A stretch of DNA of 64,000 nt, taken from NCBI GenBank assembly GCA_015499995.1, contig JADNRV010000251.1, forward strand, positions 1 to 64,000, in the 5' to 3' direction. The translations under genes were made by a program, and so were the position numbers. The notes under the pieces were generated by a model. It did no database searches. It was not told the DNA's origin and was given only the letters and a program-made list of their open reading frames with translations. Source of the stretch: Flammula alnicola. Lineage: Eukaryota; Basidiomycota; Agaricomycetes; Agaricales; Strophariaceae. Each line of letters begins with the position of its first letter. The stretch's first letter is position 1. Below are positions 28,828 through 41,383 of this stretch, piece after piece.

Positions 28828-30835
28828 TAAGCTACGTTATGTGAGTGGAGAACCTGACGCTGAGTCCAAAACTCACGTACCTGGGCATATTTGGCATTGA
28901 TCCATTCGCGATCGTACCGGTTGTTCCAGAAATGACATTTCCTGTCATAAGGTTTATGCGTGCCCTTGCAGTTGGGGCAACGCGGGGGATGGGGGCAGTC
29001 CGTACCAGTGGGTGTAGGTGGTACTGGCGGAGTTGCCTTTGGATTTCCCTTGCAGCATCCGGTGGCAATACAATGTACTGCCTCCTCGTGCGGCCCGGCG
29101 CAATGAGCACAGCGGGGCTGAGGAGCCCTGCATGCATTAGATGGATGGCCCCACCTCCAGCAGCGAGTGCAGAGGGGGATGCCGACGCTGGGGCGGGCTG
29201 ACACAATGCGGACAGCCCTGCCTCGGAACATGAAGGTCCTCCCGATGAGTTGCTTCGCGCAGGACCCTGACTGAGAATCCCAGATATTGATGAACGCCAC
29301 ACAGGTGGTGCTCTTTGGAGAGTTGCGCTTGATACACGGCGGCAACTTGAACGCCGCAAAGATGGAAAGCGGAGAGGCCAGAATGGCCATCTTCACTTCG
29401 TCGCCTGTGGTGGGGGTCCTATTGACGATATTGCCATAGGCAGGAAGGTTGAGCACCCGGAGAAAGGATGTCGATGCAGGGAGACTGACCGTCACCTTGA
29501 CGGTGTCAGATTCTGGCAGGATTTGGAGAACCCATCCATGAACGATCTCAAGATCGGCATCGACTGGGACTCCAGAGGTGGCAAGGGAGATGCCATCATA
29601 TGCATGCTCCGCAGACAGGACCCGAAGGGGCCTGCCTGCAGCACGGAGAGCCTTGTCGATGTTGTTGACAAGGCTGGTAAGTTTAGTATCATGCGGCTTC
29701 ACATATGGGCCGCTGAACGCGATGAGGATCTGCTTGCGCGAAGGTCCTGCAGATGTGAACGAGGGGTTCCTCTTCTGCCTCTTGGCAGCTGAGGCTCGTT
29801 CGTCAATGGCTGCTTGCATTGTCGGGACACGAGGCAGAGGTGGATACTTACCAAGAGCACTAGTGCCCATGGCAGGATCACACTGCGACAAGGGGTTGGC
29901 CGCCGCAAGCTCAGCAAAGGTGCGCTTACGGGGTTTCGGCTTGGTGGCAGTGGGAATAGGAGGCAGGGGCCTCAAATAAGAGTCCGCTGGCCTCTTACGA
30001 GGCTGGCGGGGGCCAGGAGGCTGTGAGAAGCTGGGCCCTCCTTGCCCTTGGGAGTCCCCTTTGGAGGGGCTGCTCGCTGTTTCCCTTTGCCAGAAGGCCT
30101 AGAGGGAGCAGGCGCAGATGTGTCCATCCCAGTGTCGGACTCTGTTCCACTAGGGGCAGAGAAGGCACCAGAAGGGGCAGAGGAGAGCACAGCATGGTGG
30201 ACTGTGGTGTCCTCCATAGACTGCACTAGGGTTTGAACCAGCTCATAGATCTGGAGGTTCGAGTCGAGGTTATCCGTGATAAGGTCTTGGATACCAGATG
30301 AATAGACAGCAGAGAATACGCTGGCTAGGGAAGAGGTGAACCTCTCAGACATTTGAGCGTTGACAGCATCCGCAGTGTCGTATGCATGCGCACAAATCCA
30401 CGAAGCTGCCACGTTCATGATGCCGGTGAGGTGGTTGAACTCCCTCGCATGCTTATCCTTCTCCTCTGAGTCCTCAGTAGGAGCATGCGAAGGGGATCGA
30501 GTATCAGGAGGTGCGGGAGTCTCCTCCACATACATGCTGGTGTCGTCATCACCAGGAGTGCCTGCCTCTCCATAGGGCACCTCACTGTCGTCGTGGATAA
30601 TCGATGAGCGCGATCGGGGGCGATCGGGCCTCGGGGTAAGCTGCCTCGACTGCTGAGGCACTGGCGATGAATACTGCTGCCTCTGGAGGGAAGCAGTAGA
30701 GGTGGATTGGGCTGCTGCTGCCGCCGAAGCAGACAGCGAGCTGAGCCCTGGGTCACGCCTAGGCGCAGTGGTCAACTTGTCCGTAGCGCGTAATCTGCTG
30801 GGCGGATCGGCGCCAGGCCCGGGTTTAGGAGGCAT
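28827..30835 (-). pseudogene. LINE-f ORF1 (one frameshift)
   Basis: Starts MPPKPGPGADPPSRLRATDK, the fam3 version. The N-terminal 287 residues and the C-terminal 380 are in different frames, so a small indel lies in the proline-rich linker near 29980-30030. The C-terminal part carries knuckles CTRCWRWGHPSNAC, CAHCAGPHEEAVHCIATGC and CPNCKGTHKPYDRKC and ends at the TAA that overlaps the ORF2 ATG. Expected to bind element RNA. Confidence 0.85.
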
Positions 30836-30968
30836 AGGTGTATTATCTGTCGATTGGAACTATAGCGCCCTAGAGCGCTCAATGAGGAGGAGCTGTGGAG
30901 GTCGATGTTGGTGTTGCTGAGTAGAATTCCCATGGTCGCTCGAAGTGGTTACCGAATAAGGAGGAGAT
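30836..30968 (-). promoter_or_regulatory. LINE-f 5'UTR
   Basis: Same leader as LINE-a and LINE-c, ending at the ATCTCCTCC terminus. It abuts LINE-g ORF2 within the codons for PTPVRG. Confidence 0.65.
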
Positions 30969-31863
30969 GGCCGCGAACGGGGGTCGGATGGAGAGGATTA
31001 CCCTTTAGATCCTCCAACTCCAAGAAATTGGAGCCAAGTAAATTGGGAACCTCGTCGACCTCTGTCGACCAGGCACCCCGCGCTACAGTGTCGGCTTTGT
31101 TTTTCAGCCAGGCAATAGATAGAGGGGTATTCGGCGTAACAGGTACGCCAGAAAATCCCCGAACGAGGTCGTGAGCCTCTTGATGAACGCCCCACTCCAT
31201 ATCGGAGAGAGACTCTGCAAAAATGACTTTACGGTTGCCACCGCCCTGGAACCATCGTTCGAGTGTCTGACACACTATCAGAGATGAGCCCTGATGAGAG
31301 TGCGGAGAAGGATCAATGGACATACGAGCGGCATGCATCGAATCCATGAAGATAACTACCCTGGTGACGTCTCCGAATGCTACCATTGCGGAGATGGCCA
31401 CCGAGATGGCATCGAGCTCAGCATCAGTGCTAATAGCTCATCCGGAAGAGTGGCATCTGGCCAACACCAGAGCACCCTGCCGTTTGATAACAATGCCATT
31501 GGCGGCCTGCCAGGGCCCCGGGGGGACCGAGCCGTCGACACCAGCATATGCAGTTCCTGGCTCATCGTCACACTTCTCGATGTGTTTGTCCAGTATGATT
31601 TTCCAAGCAGCATCAGGGTCTTCAGCCCTGCTGATACGGGGTTTAGCTATCCATGTAAACCAGCTCGCGTGCCGATCCATGAGATGATATCCAGGCCTGG
31701 CGTCTGGAGCGAAAGGCTCCAGATCCTCCAGACCAGCAGGGTGGAATAGTGCGTTGCCCACAAGTCCGCCGCGCACCTTATCACGGTGACGCTCGGTCAT
31801 ATTCTCCATAGCCATCTTGTGAGGAGTGGCTTTTTTAAGTAGAGGTCCAGCCATGAATGACCG
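30969..31863 (-). pseudogene. LINE-g ORF2, RNase H region (5' truncated)
   Basis: Reads from RSFMAGPLLKKATPHKMA through DRHASWFTWIAKP, RNase H (GVDGS, DAELDAI, FMDSMHA) to LEDLKGNPLHPTPVRG, where LINE-f inserted. A TGA at about 31437-31439 replaces the Arg codon after HSSG (CGA in relatives), and FMDS replaces FTDS near the second catalytic Asp. The 5' end joins Copia RNase H sequence at 31863, consistent with a 5'-truncated LINE insertion into a Copia element. Confidence 0.8.
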
Positions 31864-32125
31864 AAGAATCCTGAGCATCATGGGCGCATGAAGCACTTGG
31901 ATCTGCACTTTTACTGGCTAAGGGATGCTGTTAATGACAAACGCATTGCCCCTTCTTATATTCCTACTGCAGAACAAATTGCAGATATTCTTACCAAACC
32001 ACTCCCTGCTCCCAAGGTTCAATTTTGTAGAGACCAAATGGGCATTAGGCCTTAGTCTCTTTCTACTCTACTTTTATCTATGGACTCTGTAGTCTACTTT
32101 GGAGACTTGTGAGATCACGGCGGGA
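31864..32125 (+). pseudogene. pol: Copia RNase H C-terminus and 3' untranslated part
   Basis: Starts inside KNPEHHGRMKHLDL and reads FYWLRDAVNDKRIAPSYIPT to the end of Copia Pol, a second copy of the end at 27154-27344 but without the inverted-repeat insertion. It gives the empty site that defines that element. A purine-rich stretch (CACGGCGGGA) precedes the LTR. Confidence 0.85.
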
Positions 32126-32504
32126 TGTTAAAACTGCCTGCACCTGTCTCCAAGTTATCTTATCTTATCTTATCTTATCTCTTATCTTATCTCTTATCTG
32201 CACTTCCTCCTTTTCACTTGTTGTGCATTTGTAGATTAGATTCTTATCAAGTTCTAGATCATCTCTAGATCATCTCCAGATACTTTCTAGATCCTTTCTA
32301 TTTAGTATATAAAGTCTTTTGACATTTGCCAGAAGTCCTTAGTTACTCACTCTGGACTTCAGGCAAGTAGTTAGTATTTTGCCCAATACAATTAGTTACT
32401 CACTCTGGACTTCAGCTCACTGTAGCTCCTGTGTCCCTCCCTCCGAGTTGCTCATATTAGGTGCACAGCTGCGTCACGCGTTCCCGCACTTGCCACCTTT
32501 AACA
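32126..32504 (+). repeat. Copia 3' LTR (complete, 379 bp)
   Basis: TGTTAAAACTGCC to CCACCTTTAACA, with TATATAAA and the GATA array. The right flank is LINE-h ORF1, so the Copia had inserted there. The left part of this Copia is replaced by LINE-g. Confidence 0.9.
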
Positions 32505-32797
32505 TCCCCAGCCCCGCTGCGCTCATTGTGCCAGGCCACACGAGGAGGCAGTACATCGTATCGCTGCCTCGTGTTGCAAGGGAAATCCCAAGGCAACTCC
32601 ACCTATCCCACCTACTCCTGGTGGACTGCCCTCATGCCCTGCGCTGCCCTAGCTGCAAGGGCGTGCATAAACCCTATGACAGGAAATGTCATTTCTAGAA
32701 CAACCAGTTTGATCGTGAATGGATTGATGCCAAATATGCCCAGGTACGTGATTATTAGAATCAATGTCGTGCACTCCACTCACAGAACGTAGCTTAA
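32505..32797 (+). pseudogene. LINE-h ORF1, C-terminal end
   Basis: Reads APQPRCAHC, HRIAASCCKGNPKATPP, then a region with small deletions and two TAG stops (in KCHF-stop and RDY-stop, where relatives have Trp) to SQNVA and TAA. The stop overlaps the ORF2 start in TAATG at 32795-32799. The upstream ORF1 lies beyond the inserted Copia and is not seen. Confidence 0.75.
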
Positions 32798-33682
32798 TGC
32801 AGGCACAACCGCTTGATGAGATACGGGTTTTGAGTTGGAACGTGGCGAGGGACGGGGTGTCCCTCGATGTAATACTTAGCACTTGCACAAATATATACGA
32901 TGTGTTATTCATCCAAGAGCCTCCCTGGAGGCACATAAGAACCGCCCCATCTGCGAAGAGCAAAAAGGGTGAAGATGTAGTCGGTGCGCCCAACCACCCA
33001 GACTGGCTGGCCATGGTGCACCCCACCACTCCTGACGAGCGACCTTGGGTCATGACCTATGTTTCGACTAGGCTGGCCCAGTATCGCCCAGCTCAACGAA
33101 GGGATATAATTGATCATCCTGACATCATGGTTCTCTCACTCTCATCGGGTGAGAGCTCCTTTTATCTTCTGAATGTGTATTCAGATTCTGATCATAGGGC
33201 TATTAACTGGCTTCATGATCATGATCGAGATCTTCCTCGCTGTCATTTGATGATGGGAGATTTTAATGCACACTCTCCAGATTGGGACCCTGGTTCCGCT
33301 CAGGAGGGCTGTGCCCTATCACTGCAGCAATCTGCGGCTATCCTTGGACTCGAGCTTGCTGCTTTTGGCAACCCTGGGCCTACACACATTCTGAGAGCTC
33401 GCACCAAGCGAAGCACGGTGATCGATCTGGCCTTTGTTTCCCCCGATCAGGTGGTGAACGAATCTACTGTCCGATGCCCGGACATCCAGCTTAAATCAGA
33501 CCATATTCCGATTTACACTACACTGGACATCCTTACCGCCCCTGACGGGGCGGTTCGGATGTCTCTTCCTATGGAGTCTGTTGAGGCTTTCGTTAAATCT
33601 ATCACTTCGGGACTTGCGGCTATAGACCCAAAGACCCCGATGACTACTGAGGATCAGATTGAGACTGCGGCTCAAGAAGTGG
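32797..33682 (+). pseudogene. LINE-h ORF2, endonuclease domain (piece 1)
   Basis: MQAQPLDEIRVLSWNVARDG onward with FIQEPPW, MMGDFNAHSPDW and LKSDHIPI. The frame is open for all 295 codons until the foldback element at 33683. Bases 33676-33682 (GAAGTGG) are repeated at 34617-34623. Confidence 0.85.
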
Positions 33683-34616
33683 GGAGTGGTACCTACCACT
33701 TATATGATAAATCTTAAGCAAATGCCTGCACAGTTATGTGTATCCTGCCAAGTGTAGTTATGAAATGTGATATCTCATTGTGGCGAAGATTTTTCATATT
33801 TTTCATTTCATAACTTCCAAGGAATATTTCATATCTTTCTGGCAATGATTTCATAACTGCCTAACAACTTAAATCATATCTATGTGCCGAAGATTTTTCA
33901 TTTCATAACTGCCAGGGAATATTTCATATCTTCCTATGTGACAATTTCATAACTATCCAGCAACTTATTACATATCTTTGTGCCGAAGATTTTTCATTTC
34001 ATAACTCCTAGGCAATCTTTTCATATCTATCTGGCGACGATTTCATAAACACCAGGCAATCTATTTCATTGTTACCCATTGAGATATTTCATTATTTCTA
34101 GGCAGTTAATTATATGATAAATTAAGTGAAATAATTCTATTTGAATTGATGAATTGATGCGATATTCTTCATGCTTGCTGGCAGGGGGTGGTGGGCCTAT
34201 TTCCCAATAACTTTCAATTTGAGGCCATAATCTAATAAGAGTATGAGTGAAAGAGCAAGGAAAAGGCAATTTGTAAACTTTCCCATCAATTACATAATAC
34301 ATTCACACATGAAATTAAGTATTTAATAACAAAAGATTGCCTAGAAGATATGAAATAGTTGCAAGAAAGATATGAGAAGATTGCCTAGAAGTTATGAAAT
34401 GAAAAATCTTCAGCAGAAAGATATGATTTAAGTTGTCAGGCAGTTATGAAATCATTGCCAGAAAGATATGAAATATTCCTTGGAAGTTCTGAAATGAAAA
34501 ATATGAAAAATCTTCGCCACAATGAGATATCACATTTCATAACTACACTTGGCAGGATACACATAACTGTGCAGGCATTTGCTTAAGATTTATCATAAAA
34601 AGTGGTAGGGACTAGT
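33683..34616. mobile_element. Foldback element with ~200-bp inverted repeats (934 bp)
   Basis: The two ends mirror each other for about 200 bases (33683-33890 against 34400-34616), sharing ATGATAAATCTTAAGC and later blocks with few mismatches. Flanks share GAAGTGG (7 bp; 8 bp with one mismatch), so a hAT-like origin is possible. Inner parts repeat phrases such as TTTCATAACTGCC and GAAGATTTTTCAT. AT-rich with no transposase. Confidence 0.75.
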
Positions 34617-35014
34617 GAAGTGGCACAGATTTTCTCAGATGCATGGTCTGCCCATGCTAAAGAGACCTCTATTACTAAGCGTTCGAAGCCCTGGTGGTCC
34701 CAGGAGTGCTCAGACGCCTTGCTCAATTTTCGCGGGGATCGCTCCCCCGAGAATTGGAAATCTTTTCGGAAAATAGTCCGAGAAACGAAACGTGTTTTCT
34801 TCGATGATCGCATCAGGGAGATCGCGGGTACTAACAAGCGACCATGGGACCTAATAAATTGGGTCCAACAACGGAAGCTCCCTCCCAGCGAGGCTTTCCA
34901 GTATCGTGAAGAGCCTTGCAATGATTTGCCTGCCTTGTGGGATGCCCTGCATGGCACGTACAACTCAGTGTCAGATAGAACATATGATGCTGCACTCTTG
35001 GAGTCTATCCTGCA
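34617..35014 (+). pseudogene. LINE-h ORF2, linker region (piece 2)
   Basis: Continues the frame: IFSDAWSAHAKETSITKRSK to YDAALLESILQ, between endonuclease and RT. No catalytic motifs are expected here. LINE-i inserted after it; the last 15 bases (GGAGTCTATCCTGCA, 35000-35014) reappear at 52413-52427 as target duplication. Confidence 0.85.
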
Positions 35015-35135
35015 GATCTCTCCTTTTCCAGTAACTACTACGGTCGACCGTGGGAACAACTTCAGCAACCAGCAACATCGTCCCCCACAACTTCACACCG
35101 TCGAGCGCTCTTGGGCACTCTGTTACTAGCAAGCA

Positions 35136-37232
35136 ATGCCGCCCAAAACCAATCCGAATCCCAAAGGTGGTGGCGATCGATCTACCCGATCGCCCGCCAC
35201 GCCTGCTCTCGTCGATCCGCTGGCTGGTTTATCCCCAGCGGAGAGACTCGCTGTTCAGCAGGCCGCCCTCGCAAGGCTGGCCCCCTCTACCACTGCGTCT
35301 GTTCAGGCAGCGCAGTCTACTGCATCTCCCTCCCCCCAGAGGCAGGTGTACGCATCCCCAGTTCCTCAGCAGACGAGGCAACTCACACCGAGACCCGATC
35401 GACCCCGATCGAGGTCTTCGATTATCCACGACGACAGTGAGGTGCCCTATGGCGAAGAGGGCAATCCTGGTGATGAAGACGAGGACATGTATGGGGAGGA
35501 AGCCCCCCTGCAGGCCCTTCTACCTGCGATAGCACCACCGCACCTCCGGAGTCAGACGACGAGGTGATGCATTGACTCTCTGAGTCTCTCCGGATGGCAT
35601 CGTCCTGGTTTCGTCGCTCCGGCAGCGCGGCCTTGGAGTCTGCTGGGTCGGAGGTCTCTCGACCTCTCGCATCGTCCATCGCTGGGTTTATCTCAGCGGT
35701 GTACACATCTTCATGGTGGGAAGCCACTACACTCAATGCGGACGGTAATCGCACCATCCACGAACTTACTTCGACGGTTGTGGCCTCGATCTCCCCCCAT
35801 GAGGAGACGATTCATGCCTCCACGGCCTCTATCCTCCCTGGTGCTTCCAGGTCGGGTCCTATGGACACTGACACGGACACTGGGATGTCATCTGCCACCC
35901 CCGCCCCCACGACTAGGAAGCCGACTGGGAAGGCTAGGGCGCCGGCGTTCACAGCGCCATCTGGTGCAGCAGCACCTCCGAAGTCGCAGCCTTCGGTTGC
36001 GCCTTCGAAGGGTGCCCCTGCCCCCCGTCAGCCTCGCAAGAGGCCGGCGGACTCCTACTTGAGGCCTCCGCCTCCTATTCCTCCTCGGCCAGCTGGCTGG
36101 AAGAGCAGTCGTCTCAGCTATGCTGAGATGGCTGCTGCCAACCCGTTGTCCCAGAGGGACCCCGCCATGGGCCCTAGTGCCTTTGGTGGTGGACCCCCTC
36201 GTTATCCACCCGCGCCTCGAGTTCCTGCCATGCAAGCGGAACTGTCTGGCAATAAACGATTTCGATCGGATCCGGTGGGGCCGTCATCTGCGAAGAAGCA
36301 GAAGACTACCCTGTCGTTTACTTCATCTGGACCTACTCGCAAGCAGGTCCTGATCCAATACTCTGGCCCTGGGGAGCGCCCCAAGGACAGTAAACTTGTC
36401 GAGCTTCGCGACAAGATCGACAAAGGACTCCGAGACGCAGCCAGGACCCTCCGGGTCCTGTCTGCCTCTCGTGCATACGAGGGTATATCCCTCGCTACCT
36501 CTGGTGTGGCCAACGAGGCCGACCTCAACATCATCCATGGATTCGTCCATGTTATCACCTCCAAATCTGACACTCTTGATGTGTGGGTTGGGCTCCCCAC
36601 CTCGAAGTCTTATCTTAAGGCTCTCGATCTTCTGGCCTTTAGTGACTACGTCACCAGGGTCCCTACCACCGGCACGGAGGTGAAGATGGCGATGCTCGCC
36701 TCCCCTCTGTCCATGGATATCATGCTCGCGGGCCCCCCTCGCGTCATCCGCAACTCGAAGGCGAGCTCTACCGCCCACGCCTTCTTCAAAATATACGACT
36801 CGCAATCGGGTCAACGTGCGAAGCGTCTTATCAACAAGACCTTCATGTTCCGTGGTAGGGTGATTCTTATTCGCCCAACCACTGTTAGCGCCGGAGTCCC
36901 CCTATGCACTCGATGCTGGAGGTGGGGTCACCCGAAGAATTCCTGCAAAGCGCGCTGCTCTGGACCTCATGAGGCTGATGTTCATCGCATCGCCGCCTCG
37001 TGCTGTAAACCCCACCCGGAGGCTAAGCCCCTGACCAAAGGCACTCCGCTCGGTACGGACTGCCCCCACACTGCGCGGTGCCCCTTGTGCCACAAAGATC
37101 ATTGGGCCTCTTCGAGCCACTGCTCGTTCTGGCGACACCGCTTCGACCGTCCTTGGATCGAGGCTAAATATGCTGAGGTACATGATTTCTGGCTAAATCG
37201 TCATCCCACCCATCTCACATAACGTAGCTTAA
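35136..37232 (+). pseudogene. LINE-i ORF1 (frameshifts and one stop)
   Basis: Starts MPPKTNPNPKGGGDRSTRSP like LINE-d ORF1. A C is missing from a seven-C run near 35505, the codon after EVMH is TGA (CGA in LINE-d), the second knuckle has lost a few residues near 36950 (KARCSGPH for KACQPICARCSGPH), and a last deletion near 37212 puts a stop just before the usual end. Knuckles CTRCWRWGHPKNSC and CPLCHKDHWASSSHC are recognisable. Non-functional as written. Confidence 0.85.
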
Positions 37233-38704
37233 TGCCAGTACAACCAATGCTGGATGAGGTGCGGGTTTTGAGCTGAAACGTGGCCAGGGACGGGATGTCC
37301 CTGGATGTAATACTATCTACATGTACCAACATCTATGATATCATATTCGTTCAAGAACCCCCTTGGCGACACATAAGGACCGCCCGTCTGCTAAAACCAG
37401 AAAGGGCGAGGATGTCATAGGCGCACCGAACCACCCAGATTGGCTGGCAATGGTCCGTGCGCCCACTACTGCTGATGAGCGACCCCGGGTTATGACCTAT
37501 GTTTCGACTAGGTTGGCCCGGTATCGTCCGTCTATACGAAGGGATGTGATTGATCACCCCGATATACAGGTCCTGTCACTCTCAACAAGTGCCGAGACCT
37601 TCTTTTTGATGAATGTCTACTCTGACGCGGACCATGGGGCCATTAATTGGCTCAAGGCCCACGACACTGCACTTCCTCGCTTCCATTTCATGGGCGGGGA
37701 CTTTAACGCACACTCCGAGGACTGGGACGAAGGTCACAGTGGTCGGGAGGGTTGCGCTATCTCATTGCAGCAGTCCGCTGCTATTCTTGGGCTTGAACTG
37801 GCTGCTTTTGGCAACCCAGGGCCCACGCACATACCAAGAGATCCCACCAAGCGCAAAACGGTGATCGATCTGGCTTTCGTCCCACCCAACCAGGTGATCG
37901 ACCAAACTACTGTCCGATGCCCAGACATTCAACTCAAATCGGACCACATTCCGATTTCGACCACACTGGACATCTCTCCTGCCCCTGACGGGGCGGTTCG
38001 GATGTCTCTTCCTACTGATGATGTTCCAGCATTCATCAATTCTATCAGCTCGGGGCTTCGGGCTATCGACCCGACTGCCCCTCTTAACACCGAGGAACAG
38101 ATCGAGGCTGCTGCGCAAGCGGTGGCTTTGGTCTTCTCTTCTGCATGGGAGTCCCATGCTAAAGAGTCCTTTGTTACCCGGCAATCTAAGCCCTGGTGGA
38201 CCCAGGAGTGCTCAGACGCCCTTGACATGTTCCAGCGCAGTCGCCTGCCCGAGGACTGGAAATCTTTTCGGAAAACCATCCGAGATGTCAAGCACGAGTT
38301 CTTTGATCAACAGATCCATGAAATCGCGTCTGCTAACAAGCGCCCGTGGGACCTCATGAACTGGGTCCAACAGTGCAAACTTCCTCCTTGTGAGGCTCTC
38401 CATTATCGTGGCGAGCCTTGCAACGACATGCCCACCCTCTGGGGCGCGCTACACGGTACCTACAACTCTGCGTCTGACAGAGTGTTTGATGCCAATTTGT
38501 TGAACTCTCTCCCTACGCTTCCTGTTAGGGAGTGGGTTTGCTTTTCTGCACTGGAACTCATGGAGGCTCTCTCTGCGTGTTCTGGTCTATCAGCTCCGGG
38601 TCCGGATCATGTCAATTGGTCCCACCTGAAGGGGATAGTACATCGCGACCCTCATTCTATTGAGGTCCTACTCTCGATTGCCAATGCCTGCATGCGTGTG
38701 GGCT
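37232..38704 (+). pseudogene. LINE-i ORF2, endonuclease and linker (piece 1)
   Basis: Starts MPVQPMLDEVRVLS in the TAATG overlap, but the next codon is TGA where relatives have Trp (TGG), and a base is lost near 37383 (CGCCCGTCTGC for CGCCCCGTCTGC). From there it is open through MGGDFNAHSEDW, LKSDHIPI and SALELMEALSACSG to ACMRVG, where element A copy 3 inserted. GCATGCGTGTGGGCT (38690-38704) is the left copy of the target duplication. Confidence 0.85.
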
Positions 38705-39242
38705 GGAGGGGCGTGGTGGCTTAGCGGTTACTGCGTTGCCCTTAAGAGTGGCTGTGTACCATCCGAGACGTTGGGGGTTCGATTCCCCCAGATTCACATA
38801 CGATAATTGTGGTCCGTGGGACTGTTCCGCAGGTTGCTGATGTAAGTCGCGCTCCATGTTGGGTTCGCTGTTGGCTGCTCGTTGGGCGGGACCCTCGGCA
38901 ATCCACTGTAGTCCCATTTAGGGCTTGTGGCGCCGCCTTGTAGGACCCTTTGTGTAAATCGTCTGCCATGTTGTGGGCGTGTCGGGGGCTGCAGGCCGTT
39001 CCGTGCCTTAGGGCGCAAGGGCGCGATGCTGCTACAGGGGACGGGCACAATGACCACCTCGCAGGCCTACGTCGGGGGCTGGGAGTGTCCGGGGTCCAAC
39101 CAATTCCACGGAATGTTGACGTAAGTCGACCGATGCAAAGCCGTATGACCGATGTAAGCTGACCCTGGCCCTCGGGCAAAGCCGCTACGGTTCTGTAAGT
39201 CGACCCTGGCTGAGGCTCGCTGTCAGCCCGTGGGAACCCCGC

Positions 39243-40842
39243 TGATAGGGTGCAGTGCGGTCCACCCGTGGAATTTTGCGATTTCCCAATCATTAGAACT
39301 ATTACACTAGGGTATCAAGGGTAGGCAGTATACCTCGTACTGGCCAACTAAGCAGATTGCACATGGGAAACCACATAATCCAGTACAACAGAAGTAACTA
39401 GCTACGGTCCGGAGGATCTAGCTAGTAAGCTCAGAAGTACATATAAAACAAGGTTAATGTTAAAGAAGCATGACCTCTGTGTGTAGCTGCGAATCCAACA
39501 AGAGGCTTCAACTGGAGAAACCCGCGTAGAATGAGAATCCCGAAGTCTTGTGGTGCACATAGTCTAAATATAGACTGGCCATTAGACGCGTCAATCTGGA
39601 CATGCATGTCATGTGACCAGGAAAGCGGACATAGTCCAGATGCACCCACCTATGCATTACACGCGTAGAATGACCCATTGCTAGGCTTAGTCCAGTGACA
39701 CCAGAAACCCGCGTGGAATGGGAGTCCAAAAGCGCTGTGGCGCACATAGGCTAAATATAGACCTGTCATTAAGTGCGCCTATCTGAACATGACATGTATG
39801 TCATGCGGCCAGAAAAGCGGACACAGTGAAATGCGTGCACCTATGCATTACACGCGTAAAACGCACCTATGCATTACATGCGTAAAACGGCTCATTGCTA
39901 GGCTTAGTCCAGTTGCCGTCTAGACTCCAGAAACACGCGGAAAAGCAATTTCTGAGGAAACCATTCTGTGGCTGTGTCAAGCCGAGACGGCAGAAACCCG
40001 CGCCAAATGTTAGCCACTATGGTGTCCCGCAGCCGGCGTCGGTCTCTCAGTTTCCTGCGTAGACTCATAATCACGACACCATGGACCAGTAACAGTAGAG
40101 CTATTATACGCATAGAATCATATGCAACATGTAGAGGCTTGGCACACAGTAGGTATAAATACGCTTGTAACGCATGTAGTACAGTAGGAAATCCACCCCG
40201 CGTCGATCCACTATAGTGGAGGCAAAGGAGATTAAACCTCGTCGTAACCGACTAAAATTAATAGAGACCCAAGTTTGACGCTTCAAAATAACTTTGTGAT
40301 CAGTGCAAGTTTGAGGAGTTGGCAAAGCAAAGTTTAACGCGGGTTCTGTAAAGTTGTAGCGTGAGTCCGTCGTGTCCACGTGAAAGTTGTAGTGCATACC
40401 CGTCGCGGTCCCTGCATGAAAGTTGTAGCACATACTCGTCGAGGTCCCTGTGTGAAAGTTGTAGCGTGTGTCCGTCGCGGCAGCGTGAAAGTTGTAGCAC
40501 ATACCCGTCGCGGTCCCTGTGTGAAAGTCATAGGTTGTTAAAGTCAAGTTAAAGTTGTAGCGCATACTCGTCGAGGTCCCTGCGTGAAAGTTGTAGCGTG
40601 ATCCCGTCGTGGTAGCGTGAAAGTCGGAGTGCATACTCGTCGTGGTCACTGCACCCAAAAACCCGCGTAGACTTGTTTTCAGGTCGAAGCACTTATCCTT
40701 TTTCATACATTGCCCCCGAGACTCGCAACACAAGACTACGTCTAGTCAAGTTGTTGGTTTGGTGGTTGGTTGTTTTGAGTGTAGAGTTCTTTCTGCACCA
40801 ATAACCAGCACATTTCCAACTTAGACAAAACCTAGCACTTTA
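39243..40842 (+). repeat. 5' LTR of the gag-only element
   Basis: 1600 bp. The first half has an imperfect duplication of about 200 bp (from 39517 and 39709), and 40349-40640 holds about seven units of a ~45-base repeat built on GTGAAAGTTGTAGC. Open frames here come from the repeats and are not genes. It ends CTAGCACTTTA just before the primer-binding site. Confidence 0.85.
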
Positions 40843-40844
40843 AC

Positions 40845-40864
40845 TGGAGCCCACCGCGAGGGGG
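40845..40864 (+). promoter_or_regulatory. Primer-binding site of the gag-only element
   Basis: TGGAGCCCACCGCGAGG, two bases after the LTR. TGG pairs with the CCA end of a tRNA, so this fits a normal 3'-end primer. The tRNA species cannot be named from sequence alone. Confidence 0.6.
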
Positions 40865-41383
40865 GTGAAAGGAAAGTGGTTTTCGAGTTTCAAAAACAAA
40901 AATCTGCGTGGTTTGGTTCCCATACCAGACTCGCAAACAAAAGACCCATTTCCACGCGTATAACGTCTGTTAGTCAAGAGACAGCTGTACGCGAGTTAAC
41001 AAGTCAAATTTCCACGCAAAACACAGTGTGTGCTACCTGTTGAAAGCGTAAAAATCTGCGTGCTTTGGTGCTCATATCAGACTCGCAAACAAAGACCCAT
41101 TTTCACGCATATAACATCTGTTAGTCAAGATACAGCTGTACGCGTGTTAAACAAGTCAAATCTCCGCGCAAAAACTGCAGAAAGTGTTGTAATCAGATCA
41201 CGATTGCCACAGTTTCCACGTGTACAATTCTGCTAGTCAAGAGACAGTAGTACGTGTGTTAACAAGTCAGATTTCTGTGCAAAAACAAGTTAAATTTTCC
41301 GCGCAGAACGCAGTGTGTGCTAATCAGTTCAGGATTGCCAGCTGTTGGAAAGTGCAAGTAGACCTATCCACGCTTAAACCAAA

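Larger units (their letters stand above)
27740..30968 (-). mobile_element. LINE-f, fam3, 5' half
   Basis: Full 5' end at 30968 (ATCTCCTCC), 5'UTR, ORF1, and the endonuclease part of ORF2, cut at 27740 by the edge of an inverted Copia LTR. It inserted into ORF2 of LINE-g. RT and 3' end are not seen. Confidence 0.8.

Noticed and set aside
40104..40733. 209-residue antisense frame (with a twin at 45984-46613) rich in repeated MxYNFH phrases
   Set aside because: It is the reverse reading of the ~45-bp tandem repeats in the LTR and is duplicated only because the LTR is. No promoter, family or start context supports a protein.
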